Assembly (NCBI RefSeq): GCF_000282975.1
Contig: NZ_ALJC01000038.1
Span: 62,001 to 126,000, forward strand
DNA from: Pseudomonas psychrophila HA-4
GTDB lineage: Bacteria; Pseudomonadota; Gammaproteobacteria; Pseudomonadales; Pseudomonadaceae
Reading direction: 5' to 3'
Length of the DNA stretch: 64,000 nucleotides
Positions 21,270 to 29,914 of the stretch are shown here, piece after piece (the first letter of the stretch is position 1; each line of letters starts with the position of its first letter). A program made the position numbers and the translations under genes. The notes beneath the pieces were generated by a model. The model saw only the letters and a program-made list of their open reading frames with translations, was not told where the DNA came from and did not search any database.

Positions 21270-22169
21270 TCAGTAACCTTGCTCTGTCACCGTGCGTGCG
21301 GCGAGGATCAGGCATTGCGTCAACTCAGGCGACGAAAACTTGGTGAGTACCGCATTGGCTCCGGCCAGACGGGCTTTCTCGCTGTTCATGGCGCTGTTGA
21401 GCGAGGTGTGCAGCAGCACATACAAATGCGCAAAGTCTGGGGTTTCGCGCACGGTGCGGGTGAAGGCGTAGCCGTCCATCTCGGACATTTCGATGTCTGA
21501 GACCAGCACATTGATTTGCTCCGAGGTGCCATGCAGTTCCAGTAGACGGTCGATGGCTTCCTTGGCGCTGCGAGCGGTGTGGCAGTGCAGGCCGAGATTG
21601 CGCAAGGTCAGCACTGATTGTTGCAGCGCCACCTGGCTGTCATCGACCACCAAAATCCGTGCGTTGGCCAGCAGCTTAGTGTCTTCGCGACTGAGGGTTT
21701 GAGTGTGTTGTTCAATGCGGGCAGGGGTGATGCCGTGAATCACTTTTTCGATGTCCAGCACCTGGACCAATGCGCCATCGACTTGAGTCACGCCAGTGAT
21801 GTAAGAGCGCTTGCCAGAGCCGTAGGGCGGCGGACGAATATCGGTGCTCAGGCAATGCACGATCTTACTCACGGCCTGCACGTGTAATCCCTGCTTGGAA
21901 CGGCTGACATCGGTCACGATCAAGCAGCCACCGTCGGGATCCAGCAACGGTTGCTCACCAATAGCGCGACTCAGATCGATGACCGACAGCGACGCTCCGC
22001 GTAACACGGCAATGCCTTTCACGTGTGGGTGCGACTCGGGCATTTTGGTCAAGGGCGGGCACGGAATGATCTCACTGACCTTCAGCAGGTTGATTGCCAT
22101 CAGTTTGCCGCTGCGCAACGTGAATAACAGCAAAGACATCGAGTCGGCGCGGGCGTGGGTGGATGACAT
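21270..22169 (-). CDS. cheV: Chemotaxis coupling protein CheV
   Basis: Chemotaxis protein joining a CheW-like coupling domain (residues about 10-150, with LRSGKLMAINLLKVSEII and KGIAVLRGASLSVIDLSRAIG) to a receiver domain (about 165-299). In the receiver, ARILVVDDSQVALQQSV gives the acidic pocket and NVLVSDIEMSEMDGYAF carries the phospho-acceptor Asp. It couples chemoreceptors to CheA and may act in adaptation or as a phosphate sink. 299 residues fits the family. The longer frame to 22253 is rejected: ATG 22169 has a strong GGAAGGA Shine-Dalgarno. It lies 92 bases behind norR on the same strand. Confidence 0.93.
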   Translation of the reverse strand: MSSTHARADSMSLLLFTLRSGKLMAINLLKVSEIIPCPPLTKMPESHPHVKGIAVLRGASLSVIDLSRAIGEQPLLDPDGGCLIVTDVSRSKQGLHVQAVSKIVHCLSTDIRPPPYGSGKRSYITGVTQVDGALVQVLDIEKVIHGITPARIEQHTQTLSREDTKLLANARILVVDDSQVALQQSVLTLRNLGLHCHTARSAKEAIDRLLELHGTSEQINVLVSDIEMSEMDGYAFTRTVRETPDFAHLYVLLHTSLNSAMNSEKARLAGANAVLTKFSSPELTQCLILAARTVTEQGY

Positions 22170-22261
22170 AAAATCCTTCCGTTGTAGGGGCAGCGATTCC
22201 GGGTTATCGACCTTATTACCGATTCCTGTAGGCAGAGCCAATCGAAGCTTCACAGGGGTAT

Positions 22262-23806
22262 TTATTTCAAGCCCAGGCGCTTGGCCATTCGTCCCAGATT
22301 TGCCCGGTCTAGCCCCAGCTCTCGCGCGGCGCTGGCCCAGTTGTGCTGATGGCGTTCTAGGCAGGCGCTGATGAGCTGGCGCTGGTAGTTCTCGGTGGCC
22401 AAGCGCAAGTCGCCCACGGCAAGCGGCATGACCTGGGGCTCAATCACGGCTGCGTTTTGAGGGGTGGCGGGCAAGTCCAGATCCGCCGCAGTCAAGGTCA
22501 GGATCCGTGGCCGGGTTTTGCAACTGCCTAATGCCTTAAGGGCGCTGCGGCCGATCAAATGCTCCAGTTCGCGCACATTGCCCGGCCATGAGTAGTGCGT
22601 CAGTGCGGCCTGTGCGTCCGGGCTCAGGCGCAAACTGCCCAGGCCCATGCGCGAGCGGTTTTGCTCCAGAAAGAAACCGCTCAACAACAGCACATCGCGC
22701 CCGCGTTCACGCAGGGCAGGCACGTTTAGCGGGTAGACGCTTAGTCGATGGTAAAAGTCTGCGCGGTAGCGACCACTGCGCACCTCTTCGGCTAGGTCGC
22801 GGTTGGTTGCGGCGATCAGGCGCACATCCACTTGATGCTCCTGATCCGAGCCTAGGCGCTGCAACTGCCCGCTTTGCAGCACGCGCAGTAATTTGGCCTG
22901 TACGGTCAGTGACAGTTCGCCCACTTCATCCAAAAACAGCGTGCCGCCATTGGCCAGTTCGAACTTGCCGCGCCGATCGCTGGTTGCGCCGGTAAAGGCG
23001 CCTCGCACATGGCCAAACAACTCGCTCTCAACCAAGGTGTCGGGCAGCGCGGCGCAGTTCAGGCTGATCATCGGTTTGTCCGCACGGGGCGACGCCGCAT
23101 GAATCGCTTGTGCCACCAACTCCTTTCCGACTCCGGTTTCGCCGGTGATCAATACCGTCAGGTCGCTGCTGCCCACCAGGGCAATTTCTTCGAGCAAGCG
23201 TTTATGGGCTTTGCTCTGGCCGATCAGCTCTCTATTAGGCGTGTGATGGGCTTGGCGATATAGCTCGGCTTTTTGCTGTTCGTCAGCCACCCGCAACGCC
23301 AGGCGCTCAATACGTTGAGCCACGTTGACCGTGGCAGCTGCGAGGCTGGCAAAGGCTTGCAGGGCATCCAGTTCAATAGGCTCAAAGCGTTTCGGGTCTA
23401 GCGCATCAAGGGTCAGCAGGCCCCAGGGACGCTCATCGACAAACAGCGGACAGCCCATGCAGTCGTGAATTTCCAGGTGTTCGGCCAGCCCGTCGACCAG
23501 TCCGTCATAAGGGTCTGGCAGTTCGCAGTGGTTGGGAAAGCGCGTCGGACCAGGGCTGCTGAGCAGCACTTCAAAGCGCGGGTGCTCGCTGACCTTAAAG
23601 CGCCGTCCCAGTGTGTCTAGGCTCAAACCGTCTACCGCGAGCGGCACCAGCCATTCGCCGTCAAGGCGCAGCAGTGCGGCAGCATCGCAGGGGAGTACGG
23701 CACGCATGGCTTCAAGCAAGCGTCGGTAGCGCTCGCTTTCGGGCAGTTCGCGAGACAAGTCCGCGACCAATGGCAGCAGGGCAGTAAGCAACAGTTTTGC
23801 AGTCAT
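22262..23806 (-). CDS. norR: Nitric oxide-responsive sigma-54 activator NorR
   Basis: Transcription activator of 514 residues. The N-terminal GAF domain (about 20-170) in this family holds a non-haem iron that binds NO. The AAA+ domain has Walker A ITGETGVGKELVAQAIHAAS, the sigma-54 contact loop GHVRGAFTGATSDRRG, Walker B GGTLFLDEVGEL and arginine finger region LIAATNRDLAEEV. The C-terminal Fis-type helix-turn-helix is ASAARELGLDRANLGRMAKRLGLK. It diverges from hmp, which it should activate, with three GT-N7-AC sites between, the nearest one overlapping the norR start codon and so suited to autorepression. Confidence 0.96.
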   Translation of the reverse strand: MTAKLLLTALLPLVADLSRELPESERYRRLLEAMRAVLPCDAAALLRLDGEWLVPLAVDGLSLDTLGRRFKVSEHPRFEVLLSSPGPTRFPNHCELPDPYDGLVDGLAEHLEIHDCMGCPLFVDERPWGLLTLDALDPKRFEPIELDALQAFASLAAATVNVAQRIERLALRVADEQQKAELYRQAHHTPNRELIGQSKAHKRLLEEIALVGSSDLTVLITGETGVGKELVAQAIHAASPRADKPMISLNCAALPDTLVESELFGHVRGAFTGATSDRRGKFELANGGTLFLDEVGELSLTVQAKLLRVLQSGQLQRLGSDQEHQVDVRLIAATNRDLAEEVRSGRYRADFYHRLSVYPLNVPALRERGRDVLLLSGFFLEQNRSRMGLGSLRLSPDAQAALTHYSWPGNVRELEHLIGRSALKALGSCKTRPRILTLTAADLDLPATPQNAAVIEPQVMPLAVGDLRLATENYQRQLISACLERHQHNWASAARELGLDRANLGRMAKRLGLK

Positions 23807-23857
23807 TTTGACCTCATGTAGTCGAAGTGACTATAAATCAGCTTGAGTCATAATGAC
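23802..23857. promoter_or_regulatory. Three NorR binding sites (GT-N7-AC)
   Basis: Three matches to the NorR core GT-N7-AC: GTCATTTTGAC at 23802-23812 (over the norR start codon), GTCGAAGTGAC at 23821-23831 and GTCATAATGAC at 23847-23857. Two are perfect GTCA-N3-TGAC palindromes. Three tandem enhancer sites match the arrangement known for E. coli norR-norVW. Confidence 0.85.
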
Positions 23858-23898
23858 TATATTGTATTTAAGTTGCTGTTTTTAAAGGACTTTAAAGT

Positions 23899-23914
23899 TG
23901 GCATGAAAACTGAC
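23899..23914 (+). promoter_or_regulatory. Probable sigma-54 promoter of hmp
   Basis: TGGCATG-AAAA-CTGAC at 23899-23914. The -24 element matches TGGCAYG well; the -12 element is poor (CTGA for TTGC). It lies about 40 bases downstream of the last NorR site and 50 bases before the hmp start, where a NorR-dependent promoter is expected. Confidence 0.55.
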
Positions 23915-23962
23915 TACTCAATAGGTAATTAGCTTTTATCTCTACGTTTAGGAGTCAACCTT

Positions 23963-25135
23963 ATGCTTAGTGCTCAGGATCGTGCCATCGTTAAATCCAC
24001 TGTGCCGCTACTTGAGAGTGGTGGCGAGGCGTTGATGACGCACTTTTACACCATGATGCTTACCGAGTACCCACAGGTTAGACCGCTGTTTAACCAAGCC
24101 AACCAAGCGAGTGGCGACCAGCCACGAGCATTGGCCAATGGCGTGTTGATGTACGCGCGGCACATTGACCAGTTGGATCAGTTGGGCGACTTGGTTGCAC
24201 GCATTATTAACAAACATGTTGCGTTGCAAATCTTGCCTGAGCATTACCCGATTGTCGGCACTTGCCTGCTGCGTGCCATTGAGGAAGTGCTGGGCAGTGA
24301 CATTGCGACCCCGCAAGTGCTCGCGGCTTGGGGCGCAGCCTACAACCAGTTGGCGGATATTTTGATCGGGGCTGAAGGTGCCATCTATGACGAAAAAGCC
24401 GCCGCACCTGGCGGCTGGCGCGGTGGGCGAGCATTTCAACTGGCGGCCAAGCTAGACGACAGCACCGAAATCACCTCGTTCTACTTCCGCCCGGTCGATC
24501 AGCAACCGATCCTTGAATTTGAACCCGGCCAATACATCGGCATCAAACTCAATATTGATGGCGAAGAAGTACGCCGCAACTACTCGTTGTCGGCATTAGC
24601 TCAGCTCGGCCGCTATCGCATCAGCGTTAAGCGCGAGGCGGGTGGAGTGGTGTCGAACTACCTGCATGACCGCCTACAAGTGGGCGACGTTGTTGAACTG
24701 TTCCCGCCAGCGGGGGAGTTCACCCTGACTGCCAGTGAAAAACCGCTGGTGCTGATCAGTGGTGGCGTGGGTATTACCCCGACCTTACCGATGCTGGAAG
24801 CCGCGCTGGCCACGCAACGCCCGATTCGTTTTATCCACTGCGCGCGCAATGCTCACGTGCATGCATTCCGTGACTGGATCGATGAACTGGCCGCGCAGCA
24901 CCCTCAACTGCAACGGTTCTACTGCTACCAAGAAGCCGATGCGCTGGCTGACCATGTCGGGCTGCTGTCTGAGGAGCTACTGGGCGAATGGCTGGGACAA
25001 GAGCGCGATGTGGATGCGTACTTCCTGGGGCCTAAGGGCTTTATGGGCGCAGTCAAACGCCATTTGAAAGCGCTGGGCGTACCTGAGCAGCAAAGCCGCT
25101 ACGAATTCTTCGGCCCGGCTGCCGCCCTGGAATAA
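23963..25135 (+). CDS. hmp: Flavohemoprotein (nitric oxide dioxygenase)
   Basis: Cytoplasmic enzyme that converts NO and O2 to nitrate using NAD(P)H; 390 residues, near the family norm. The globin domain (1-140) shows MTHFYTMMLTEYPQVRPLFNQ (distal side) and IINKHVALQILPEHYPIVGTCLLRAI, whose NKHVAL holds the proximal haem His. The FAD-binding domain reads EFEPGQYIGIKLNIDGEEVRRNYSLSALA (RxYS motif). The NAD domain reads KPLVLISGGVGITPTLPMLEAAL. The Shine-Dalgarno is GGAGT. Expression should depend on NorR and sigma-54. A REP hairpin follows. Confidence 0.96.
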   Translation: MLSAQDRAIVKSTVPLLESGGEALMTHFYTMMLTEYPQVRPLFNQANQASGDQPRALANGVLMYARHIDQLDQLGDLVARIINKHVALQILPEHYPIVGTCLLRAIEEVLGSDIATPQVLAAWGAAYNQLADILIGAEGAIYDEKAAAPGGWRGGRAFQLAAKLDDSTEITSFYFRPVDQQPILEFEPGQYIGIKLNIDGEEVRRNYSLSALAQLGRYRISVKREAGGVVSNYLHDRLQVGDVVELFPPAGEFTLTASEKPLVLISGGVGITPTLPMLEAALATQRPIRFIHCARNAHVHAFRDWIDELAAQHPQLQRFYCYQEADALADHVGLLSEELLGEWLGQERDVDAYFLGPKGFMGAVKRHLKALGVPEQQSRYEFFGPAAALE

Positions 25136-25149
25136 CCCGCAAATCCCCT

Positions 25150-25215
25150 GTAGGAGCGAGCTTGTCTCGCGATCTTTTGATCGTTTAAAAGATCGCGAGG
25201 CAAGCTCGCTCCTAC
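25150..25215. repeat. REP-type inverted repeat
   Basis: Long near-perfect hairpin: GTAGGAGCGAGCTTG ... CGCGATCTTTT-GATCGTTT-AAAAGATCGCG ... CAAGCTCGCTCCTAC. This is the dispersed REP sequence frequent in fluorescens-group Pseudomonas. It separates the convergent hmp and Lrp genes and may stabilise or end both messages. Confidence 0.88.
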
Positions 25216-25220
25216 GCCGT

Positions 25221-25661
25221 TCACGAGCTCTGCCGATCAATATCGCGTCGCAGCACCACAGCGGTGGTGATGTCTTCGACCGTTTCGTGGCTGGCGACGG
25301 CATCTCTGACTCGGTTCAAGTCATCAATCGTTCGTGACTCGATCTCTATGACCAGATCGAGCTGGCCACTCACGGACGAGACGCGTCGCACCTGCGAGTT
25401 TTGCGCAAGCAGGTCTAGCAGGCTGATGGCCGGTGTACGTTTGAGGCTGACGAGCAATATGGCGCGAATCACGTTGGCATCGATTTCGCCAATGTCAGCC
25501 CGGTAGCCGCGGATTACGCCATTGCGTTCAAGGTTGATCACGCGCTCGCTGGTGGCACTTCTTGAAAGCCCGATTCGCGCCGCCAAGGCTTTAAGGGCAA
25601 TTCGAGCTTCTTTAGACAGAATTTCGAGTATTTCGCGGTCTTTCGTGTCCAGGTCACGCAT
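25221..25661 (-). CDS. Lrp/AsnC-family transcription regulator
   Basis: Regulator of 146 residues with the N-terminal helix-turn-helix MRDLDTKDREILEILSKEARIALKALAARIGLSRSATSERVINLE. The C-terminal RAM ligand domain (VIRAILLVSLKRTPAISLLDLLAQNSQVRRVSSVSGQLDLVIEIE) usually senses amino acids. The open frame runs on to 26204, but that part is antisense to the divergent enzyme gene; ATG 25661 gives the standard family start and length. Divergence from the three-domain enzyme and the palindrome between them suggest it regulates that gene and the amino acid importer, perhaps with the imported amino acid as ligand. Confidence 0.92.
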   Translation of the reverse strand: MRDLDTKDREILEILSKEARIALKALAARIGLSRSATSERVINLERNGVIRGYRADIGEIDANVIRAILLVSLKRTPAISLLDLLAQNSQVRRVSSVSGQLDLVIEIESRTIDDLNRVRDAVASHETVEDITTAVVLRRDIDRQSS

Positions 25662-25690
25662 CAGAACCCCCTTTTTTGCTACCGAATTTG

Positions 25691-25708
25691 TGCCGGTCAA
25701 TTCCGGCA
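25691..25708. promoter_or_regulatory. Palindromic operator, copy 1
   Basis: Perfect inverted repeat TGCCGG-TCAATT-CCGGCA, 30 bases upstream of the Lrp start and 71 bases upstream of the enzyme gene. A near-identical copy precedes the ABC importer (28925-28942). Probable binding site of the Lrp/AsnC regulator. Confidence 0.65.
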
Positions 25709-25778
25709 ATATGCAGGCTAAAGTCGACCGCATACCTACTGCTGACCAAGACTTCGCGTGCCAAGCTAACTGAAAAAA

Positions 25779-28700
25779 ATGGCTTGGAAAACAATTACTA
25801 TGACGAACCTTTCCCACCCCGCTCCCCAGTTCTCGACGGGGGATGCCGAAAAGCTCGGTGCGCAGCTTTTCAACGTTATCGCGACAGCCTCGCCGCTGGA
25901 TGGCGAACGTGATCGCAACTACCGGTTGAGCACGGGAACCGATGCGGGGTGGATTCTTAAAGTCGTCAACTCGACTGAGCCGCGTGTTGAAAGCGAGTTT
26001 CAGACGGCGATTCTCAGCCATCTCGCCCGCCATAATCCCGAGCTTGCCGTGCCTTTTCTCAAAAAAAGCCTGGCCGGTGAGTTTCTGGCCAGCGCTGTGG
26101 CGCCTTCGGGCGAAACCCATGCGGTGCGCTTGGTCAGTTGGTTGCACGGCACGCCACTTGCCGAGGTCGAGCGTACGTTCGAGTTGATGCGCAGCCTGGG
26201 TCAATCATTCGGTGAGGTAGACCGTGCACTTCAAGGCTTCATGCACCCGGGAGCGGTACGAGACATGGACTGGGACTTGCGCCACGCCGCACGTTCGCGG
26301 TCACGTCTGCATTTCATTAAAGACCCTGCCAGAAGGGCCATTCTGGAGCGCTTTATTGATCGCTTTGAAGCCACGGTCGAACCGAAGCTGGCGCGCCTGC
26401 GTGCCCAAATTATTCACAACGACGGCAATGACTGGAACATTCTGGTCGACCCCAGCAACCATCAGAAAGTCTCAGGCATCATCGACTTTGGCGACGCGAT
26501 CCATACTGTTCTGATCGCTGAAGTGGCCATCACCTGTGCCTACTCCATTCTCGACATGCAAGACCCGATGGGTGCTGCCGCAGCCCTGACGGCTGGTTTC
26601 CACGAGAAGTACCCTTTGCAGCCGGAAGAGTTGGATGTGCTCTTCAATCTCATTGCGATGCGCTTGGTCACCAGTGTCACCTTGTCAGCCTCGCGGCACG
26701 ACCAGACTCAAGACAATCCCTACCTTGCTATCAGCGAAGCGCCTGCCTGGCGCCTGCTGGAAAGAATGGACCGCATGAACCCCCGACTGGCGACGGCGAT
26801 CTTGCGTAAAGCCTGCGGTTTTGACGCCATCGAAGGCGCGGGTGCGATTCGTCGCTGGGTGGCCGACAACAGTAAATCCTTCGCCGACATCGTGCATCCA
26901 TCGGCGGCAACCATGAACAAGGTGATTGCGCCTTTCGGTGATGCCTCGCACGTCATGACCATCGCTTCAGCCGAGCAACGGCCAGGGGAGGCTACTCAAT
27001 GGTGGGATGATTTTTCGGCTGAGCACAACGTACCGCTGGGCATTGGGCCATGGGGTGAGGAAAGAACCATCTACACCGACACGGCGTTTGAGTCGCGGTT
27101 CATCGAAGGGCAGCGTCGCGTCCTGCACATCGGTGTTGACTTGATCATGCCGGCTGGAACGCCGCTCTATACACCGGTTGCCGGGGTCGTGCAGAGCGTT
27201 GAAGTCGAGCGCGAACCACTGGGTTATGGGGGGGTGATTATGCTCAAACACTCGCCCGAAGGATGCCCGCCGTTTCTGACGCTGTGGGGGCACATGGCCC
27301 ATGAAGCCCTGGCGCGACTCAAGCCCGGTGATCATCTAGAGGCGGGCGCATTGGTCGGACACATGGGCGCCGACACGGAAAATGGTGGGTGGATCCCGCA
27401 TGTGCATTTTCAGATGTCTACGGACACTGAGTTAAACGCGAGCGAGTTCATCGGCGTCGGCGAGCAGGCTTATCTTGAGGTGTGGGCCGACCTTTTTCCC
27501 GACACCTCGGCGCTGGCCGGAATTCCACCCGAAACCTACCGCCAGGACGGGCGCACTAAAGCTGAGATTGTGGCCAAGCGTAAAGAGTTGCTGCTTCCAA
27601 ATCTGTCGATCTCGTATTCAGACCCGATCAAGTTCGTTCGCGGCGATGGGGTGTGGTTGATCGACAACTTTGGTCGGGCGTATCTGGATTGCTTCAATAA
27701 CGTGTGCCACCTCGGCCATTCCCACCCAGACGTGGTGCAAGCGCTTTCGCGGCAAGCTTCTCGCTTGAACACCAACACGCGTTACCTGCACGACACTATT
27801 GTGGAGTACGCCGAGCGGCTCACCGCGACGCTGCCTGAAGGGTTGGCCGTCGCCTCTTTTGGCTGCTCAGGCAGTGAAGCCAACAGCCTCATGCTGCGGA
27901 TGGCGCGCAATCACACCGGGCGCAACGATGCCATCGTGCTGGATTGGGCCTATCACGGCACCACCCAGGAACTGATTGACCTCAGCCCTTACAAGTACAA
28001 GCGCAAAGCGGGCAAAGGACGTGCAGATCATGTGTTTGAGGCCACTGTGCCGGATGCTTACCGAGGTGTGGATCAGTGGGCTTTTGAGGAACTTGGCAAG
28101 CGGTATGCCGAAAGCGTGGCGGAGCAAATTGAACTCATGCGTAAGCAGGGCAGGTCCCCGGCGTTCTTTTTGGCAGAGTCCATTCCGAGTGTCGCTGGGC
28201 AGCTGTTCTTCCCGGAAAACTACCTGAAAGAAGTCTACGCAATGGTGCGTGCCGAGGGCGGGCTGTGCCTGGCGGACGAAGTTCAGGTCGGTTTTGGCCG
28301 TGTGGGCAGTCACTGGTGGGCCTTCGAAACCCAGGGCGTAGTGCCTGATGCCGTGTCCATGGGTAAGCCCATTGGCAACGGGCATCCGATGTCGGCGGTG
28401 GTGACCACGCGTGAGATTGCAGACAGCTTCAACAATGGCATGGAGTACTTCAATACCTTTGCCGGGAGCCCGGTCTCCTGCGCCGTTGGGCTCAGCGTGC
28501 TCGATGTTATTGAGCGCGACGACTTAAAACTCAACGCACTGACAATAGGTAACTACTTGTTGGACGGCTTTCGCAAGTTGCAACAGCGATACGAGGCTAT
28601 AGGTGACGTGCGCGGGCAGGGGCTTTTCTTGGGGATTGAGTTGGTCTCTGATCGCAAAACCAAGGCTCCCGCCACGGGGCTGGCCAAGAAAGTCGCGGAT

Positions 28701-28847
28701 GGCGCCAGGGAGCGAGGCATTTTGCTCGGCACAGAAGGCCCGCATGACAACGTCCTGAAAATGCGCCCATCAATGATCTTCAGCCAGGCCAATGCTGATT
28801 TCCTGCTTGAGGTACTGGACGAAAGCTTTAGAGCTGCGCAGCAGTAG
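25779..28847 (+). CDS. Three-domain fusion: APH-type kinase, M23 peptidase-like, class III aminotransferase-like
   Basis: A 1022-residue cytoplasmic protein (no signal peptide) in three parts. Residues about 20-330: aminoglycoside phosphotransferase (APH/choline kinase) fold with the catalytic loop [14 protein letters not shown] near 209-222 and magnesium-binding IIDFGDA near 233. Residues about 400-560: LytM/M23 metallopeptidase-like domain that keeps the zinc ligands as HIGVD (near 450) and HVHFQ (near 540). Residues about 590-1022: class III PLP aminotransferase fold with [13 protein letters not shown] and the PLP Lys in [11 protein letters not shown] (near 860). In animals, separate APH-type hydroxylysine kinase and class III ammoniophospholyases act in sequence on hydroxylysine, or the phospholyase acts on phosphoethanolamine. 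By that analogy this protein may phosphorylate and then eliminate phosphate and ammonia from a hydroxy-amine. The M23 part's role is unclear. ATG 25800 is an alternative start; neither has a good Shine-Dalgarno. Confidence 0.88.
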   Translation: MAWKTITMTNLSHPAPQFSTGDAEKLGAQLFNVIATASPLDGERDRNYRLSTGTDAGWILKVVNSTEPRVESEFQTAILSHLARHNPELAVPFLKKSLAGEFLASAVAPSGETHAVRLVSWLHGTPLAEVERTFELMRSLGQSFGEVDRALQGFMHPGAVRDMDWDLRHAARSRSRLHFIKDPARRAILERFIDRFEATVEPKLARLRAQIIHNDGNDWNILVDPSNHQKVSGIIDFGDAIHTVLIAEVAITCAYSILDMQDPMGAAAALTAGFHEKYPLQPEELDVLFNLIAMRLVTSVTLSASRHDQTQDNPYLAISEAPAWRLLERMDRMNPRLATAILRKACGFDAIEGAGAIRRWVADNSKSFADIVHPSAATMNKVIAPFGDASHVMTIASAEQRPGEATQWWDDFSAEHNVPLGIGPWGEERTIYTDTAFESRFIEGQRRVLHIGVDLIMPAGTPLYTPVAGVVQSVEVEREPLGYGGVIMLKHSPEGCPPFLTLWGHMAHEALARLKPGDHLEAGALVGHMGADTENGGWIPHVHFQMSTDTELNASEFIGVGEQAYLEVWADLFPDTSALAGIPPETYRQDGRTKAEIVAKRKELLLPNLSISYSDPIKFVRGDGVWLIDNFGRAYLDCFNNVCHLGHSHPDVVQALSRQASRLNTNTRYLHDTIVEYAERLTATLPEGLAVASFGCSGSEANSLMLRMARNHTGRNDAIVLDWAYHGTTQELIDLSPYKYKRKAGKGRADHVFEATVPDAYRGVDQWAFEELGKRYAESVAEQIELMRKQGRSPAFFLAESIPSVAGQLFFPENYLKEVYAMVRAEGGLCLADEVQVGFGRVGSHWWAFETQGVVPDAVSMGKPIGNGHPMSAVVTTREIADSFNNGMEYFNTFAGSPVSCAVGLSVLDVIERDDLKLNALTIGNYLLDGFRKLQQRYEAIGDVRGQGLFLGIELVSDRKTKAPATGLAKKVADGARERGILLGTEGPHDNVLKMRPSMIFSQANADFLLEVLDESFRAAQQ

Positions 28848-28852
28848 AAAAA

Positions 28853-28878
28853 CAGCTTCAAGCTTCAAGCTGCAAGAG
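28853..28878. repeat. Short dispersed repeat behind the fusion gene
   Basis: CAGCTTCAAGCTTCAAGCTGCAAG, made of AAGCT units in imperfect palindromic order, directly after the stop. Sequences of this kind recur between Pseudomonas genes. Possible weak terminator or mRNA end; no T-tract. Confidence 0.4.
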
Positions 28879-28924
28879 AGAGCGGTGCGCAGCAAACTTG
28901 TCGCTTGAGGCTGACCTTACATAG

Positions 28925-28942
28925 TGTCGGTCAACTCCGGCA
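28925..28942. promoter_or_regulatory. Palindromic operator, copy 2
   Basis: TGTCGG-TCAACT-CCGGCA, one mismatch between arms. It matches copy 1 (25691-25708) at 16 of 18 positions, and the similarity continues a few bases on either side (GTG before, AAT-TG after). It lies about 120 bases before the importer's first gene, within a 215-base gap. Confidence 0.65.
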
Positions 28943-29062
28943 ATGTGTCAGGCAGGCTGACACCTTGCTGGGTGCTTTCCAAAAGTGTCTATGCAAAGCT
29001 CTTCGTGAAGGCTGGGTGAATAGCCCTTCTAAAAAAATAATAATTCTTCCAAGGTGCATCCG

Positions 29063-29851
29063 ATGCTCACTAAAAAGCTCAAGGGTTTGATTATCGCTTC
29101 CACTGTTGCAGCCTCGGCGCTGCTCTCGACCTTCACCGTTCAGGCCGATGATTTGAAATCGATCCAGGACGCCAAAGAGATCCGCATCGCGATGAGCGGT
29201 CAATATGCGCCCTTCAGTTTTGCTAACGAGCAAAACCAAGTGGTCGGATTCGACGCGTCCATCAGCGAGGCATTGGCTGAGCGGCTTGGGGTGAAAGTGA
29301 AGATCATCACCACGCCATTCGACGGGATCATTGCAGGCCTTCGCGCCAATAAATATGACGCGATTATCGCTTCCACGACCATTACCCCGGAGCGCCTCAA
29401 GGCCGTGGACTTTGTCGGTCCGTATTACCGGGCGGGCCGCACCATCGTGGTGAGGGAAGACTCACCGATCAAAAGCCTTGATGACCTTAAAAACGTGTCG
29501 GTTGGCGTGACGCTCGGTGATGCCCACGACAAATGGGCCAGGGAGCGCGGCAATTTAAAGGTTAAAAGCTATAAAGGCCTGCCCGAAATGTTGGTCGATC
29601 TGGATGCGGGTCGTCTCGACGCTTTGGTGATGGACAGTGTTCCGGTACTGGTTGCCGTCAAGAAAACCGGGCAAAAGGTACGCATCATTACGCCACCCGA
29701 TAGCGAAGGTGGCATTGAGGACATGGGCATCGCGCTGCGCAAGAACAACCCTGAACTCAAGGCTGCGTTGCAACAAGCGTTGGCAGACATACTCGCCGAC
29801 GGCACCTACGAAAAAATCTCGATGGAGTGGATTGGCAGCGACATCCGCTAA
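29063..29851 (+). CDS. Amino acid ABC transporter, periplasmic binding protein
   Basis: Family 3 solute-binding protein of 262 residues. A signal peptide ends in FTVQADD. The mature protein shows IQDAKEIRIAMSGQYAPFSFANEQNQVVGFDASISEALAERLGV, the family opening with ligand-contacting aromatic and acidic residues, and later VTLGDAHDKWARERG and LDALVMDSVPVLVAVKK. It should bind a polar or basic amino acid or a related amine. The frame extends to a GTG at 29054, but ATG 29063 has AAGG 8 bases upstream. First gene of a four-gene importer operon. Confidence 0.92.
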   Translation: MLTKKLKGLIIASTVAASALLSTFTVQADDLKSIQDAKEIRIAMSGQYAPFSFANEQNQVVGFDASISEALAERLGVKVKIITTPFDGIIAGLRANKYDAIIASTTITPERLKAVDFVGPYYRAGRTIVVREDSPIKSLDDLKNVSVGVTLGDAHDKWARERGNLKVKSYKGLPEMLVDLDAGRLDALVMDSVPVLVAVKKTGQKVRIITPPDSEGGIEDMGIALRKNNPELKAALQQALADILADGTYEKISMEWIGSDIR

Positions 29852-29914
29852 TTCATCTTCAGCCTGGCCCGGCGGATCGTCGGGCCAGTCAATTTGACTT
29901 TTCTGGGTGTTCCC

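Noticed and set aside
25662..26204. N-terminal extension of the Lrp-family frame at 25221-25661
   Set aside because: It would overlap the divergent fusion gene and more than double the family length; ATG 25661 gives the standard start.
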